Assembly: GCA_037178625.1 (NCBI GenBank)
Contig: CM074128.1
Location: 496,001 to 560,000, forward strand
Source: Skeletonema tropicum
Lineage: Eukaryota; Bacillariophyta; Thalassiosirophyceae; Thalassiosirales; Thalassiosiraceae
Direction: 5' to 3'
DNA: 64,000 nt
The stretch's first letter is position 1. The number at the start of each line of letters is the position of its first letter. The notes under the pieces were generated by a model. That model saw nothing but the letters and a program-made list of their open reading frames with translations, searched no databases and was not told where the DNA came from. Of this stretch, positions 63,155-64,000 are shown piece after piece. The position numbers and the translations under genes are program-made.

Positions 63155-63722
63155 TCACACAATCATCCTACAACTCGGTAATGATATTATGATAAGGTCA
63201 AATACCTCTGCAAGGTACCTCTCACATATTTCCCAATCATTCTTGCCAATCAACCCAAAGAGTCTACCTTTCAAGGCAGAAATCAAAGGAGTATCTTGCA
63301 ACTTGCCCTCTCTCTGACTTTTGATACAATCCAGCACAACTGCTCTTGCTTGCTTGACGATATCCTCATCTCGCATGCTTAGATGGTGCATCAAAATTTT
63401 GAGGAAGAGAGAAAACTTGACTCGCTCGAGGTGGTTCACTGACGTGTAGCTTCGATGCTTCGTTTGTAGGCTTGAGCATCCTTGATGTTTCAACATGTGT
63501 CGCTTCATTTTGAGCCTTTGATGGGGTAGTTGTATAGCCCTTTTCTTGAGCGGTGCTGCCGGCATAATCATGCTTGGCTTGGCATGGCGTGGATGGCGAT
63601 AAGGGTACTGCTGTATCGGCCGCCAGGGATGGCGTCGCTGCCGCCAAGGATACTTCTTTAATCGACTGTACGTTTCCATCCAACTTCTTGGTGGTTGGGT
63701 CACTTTCAATATTTGTCGTCAT
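63155..63722 (-). CDS. Uncharacterised protein with a helical C-terminal domain; frames overlap
   Basis: The ATG at 63722 opens a Ser/Thr/Pro-rich frame (MTTNIESDPTTKKLDG) ending at 63366. An overlapping frame, shifted by one, encodes a folded-looking block (KFSLFLKILMHHLSMRDEDI, VKQARAVVLDCIKSQREGKL, LISALKGRLFGLIGKNDWEI, CERYLAEVF) ending at 63155. The two are joined by a very short intron or a frameshift between about 63440 and 63370; I could not identify convincing splice sites. The helical block with a conserved D/W pattern resembles the uncharacterised KIX-like domains common in diatom proteins, but this is a weak comparison. The last codons (from 63210) could already be intron, since AG/GTATTTGAC follows CERYLAE. 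Confidence 0.4.
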
Positions 63723-64000
63723 TGGTCATGTATTGTAATATGTTCTTTCTGCGGTAGTCATAATTGTAGTGTACAGATGTTGCTGGTAATTTGTGACGAG
63801 AACTGCGATCCGATCGTAAAATGTGGAGGAGCTCGCATCTAGTCTGCTGTCTGCATGCAGTAAATGTCGTAACGACATGGCGGTATCGTATCTTATCCAA
63901 TTCCATCATCTAACTTCTTGGACATAAGAAGCAGAAGTAGCGCTAGTCAAAGAAAGCCACTTCACTTTCTAGGGGTCGATCGATTTAGTTGAGTCGATTG
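63723..64000. other. Upstream region of the last gene to the window edge
   Basis: 278 bp with no supported gene. The only frame (63706-63909, minus) has no domain. It holds short palindromes such as GGATCGCAGTTC and TCGATCGA near 63975, none interpretable. Confidence 0.4.

Overview
The window is nuclear DNA of a photosynthetic eukaryote, most likely a centric diatom. Three single-copy genes start with a signal peptide whose cleavage site is followed by an aromatic residue (AASF, SNAF, ALAF), the ASAFAP-type signature of import into a complex plastid. Introns are short GT-AG introns of 88-106 bp, repetitive DNA includes diatom-style Ty1/copia pol, and there is no operon structure. I could not fix the species.

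Single-copy genes lie at the two ends. Left: a broken ankyrin-KAP NTPase (3-3200), a plastid Deg/HtrA protease (3264-4739, minus) and a quinone-oxidoreductase-like enzyme (8916-9974, plus). The shared upstream region of the last two is split by a 3.7 kb DNA transposon with 330-bp inverted repeats (5151-8841). Right: a uroporphyrinogen-III-synthase-like plastid protein (58459-59241), a three-exon plastid ABC1 atypical kinase (59378-62067, minus), a FUN14 protein (62454-62870) and an uncertain gene (63155-63722, minus).

Between them, about 11-58 kb is one expanding locus built from a two-exon secreted-protein family that I do not recognise, here called A and B. There are two identical-length A and B genes (A1 11211-12696, B1 15706-17209), a second B (B2 35214-36717), a mosaic A/B gene (A6 56403-57840) and four 5'-truncated A copies (A2-A5). 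The copies arose by a 7 kb direct duplication (11526-18515 and 31038-38023, with a third partial copy 39730-46556) and by an exact 3226-bp tandem triplication whose unit joins antisense copia reverse transcriptase to the A 3' part.

The near-identical copies serve as empty-site controls, so four later insertions can be placed almost to the base: (1) an intact Tc1/mariner-superfamily element with a 1109-residue DDE transposase (18975-22783, TA target duplication); (2) a 5'-truncated Penelope-like retroelement (40646-42738, 12-bp duplication) fused in frame to an A exon and ending in a candidate hammerhead ribozyme; (3) a 782-bp hAT-type foldback element (45170-45951, 8-bp duplication); (4) a 9.6 kb Helitron-like insertion (about 46557-56162) with Rep and Pif1 helicase in two overlapping frames, plus a decayed Crypton-type tyrosine recombinase.

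All family calls rest on motif recognition by eye. No database search or folding program was run.
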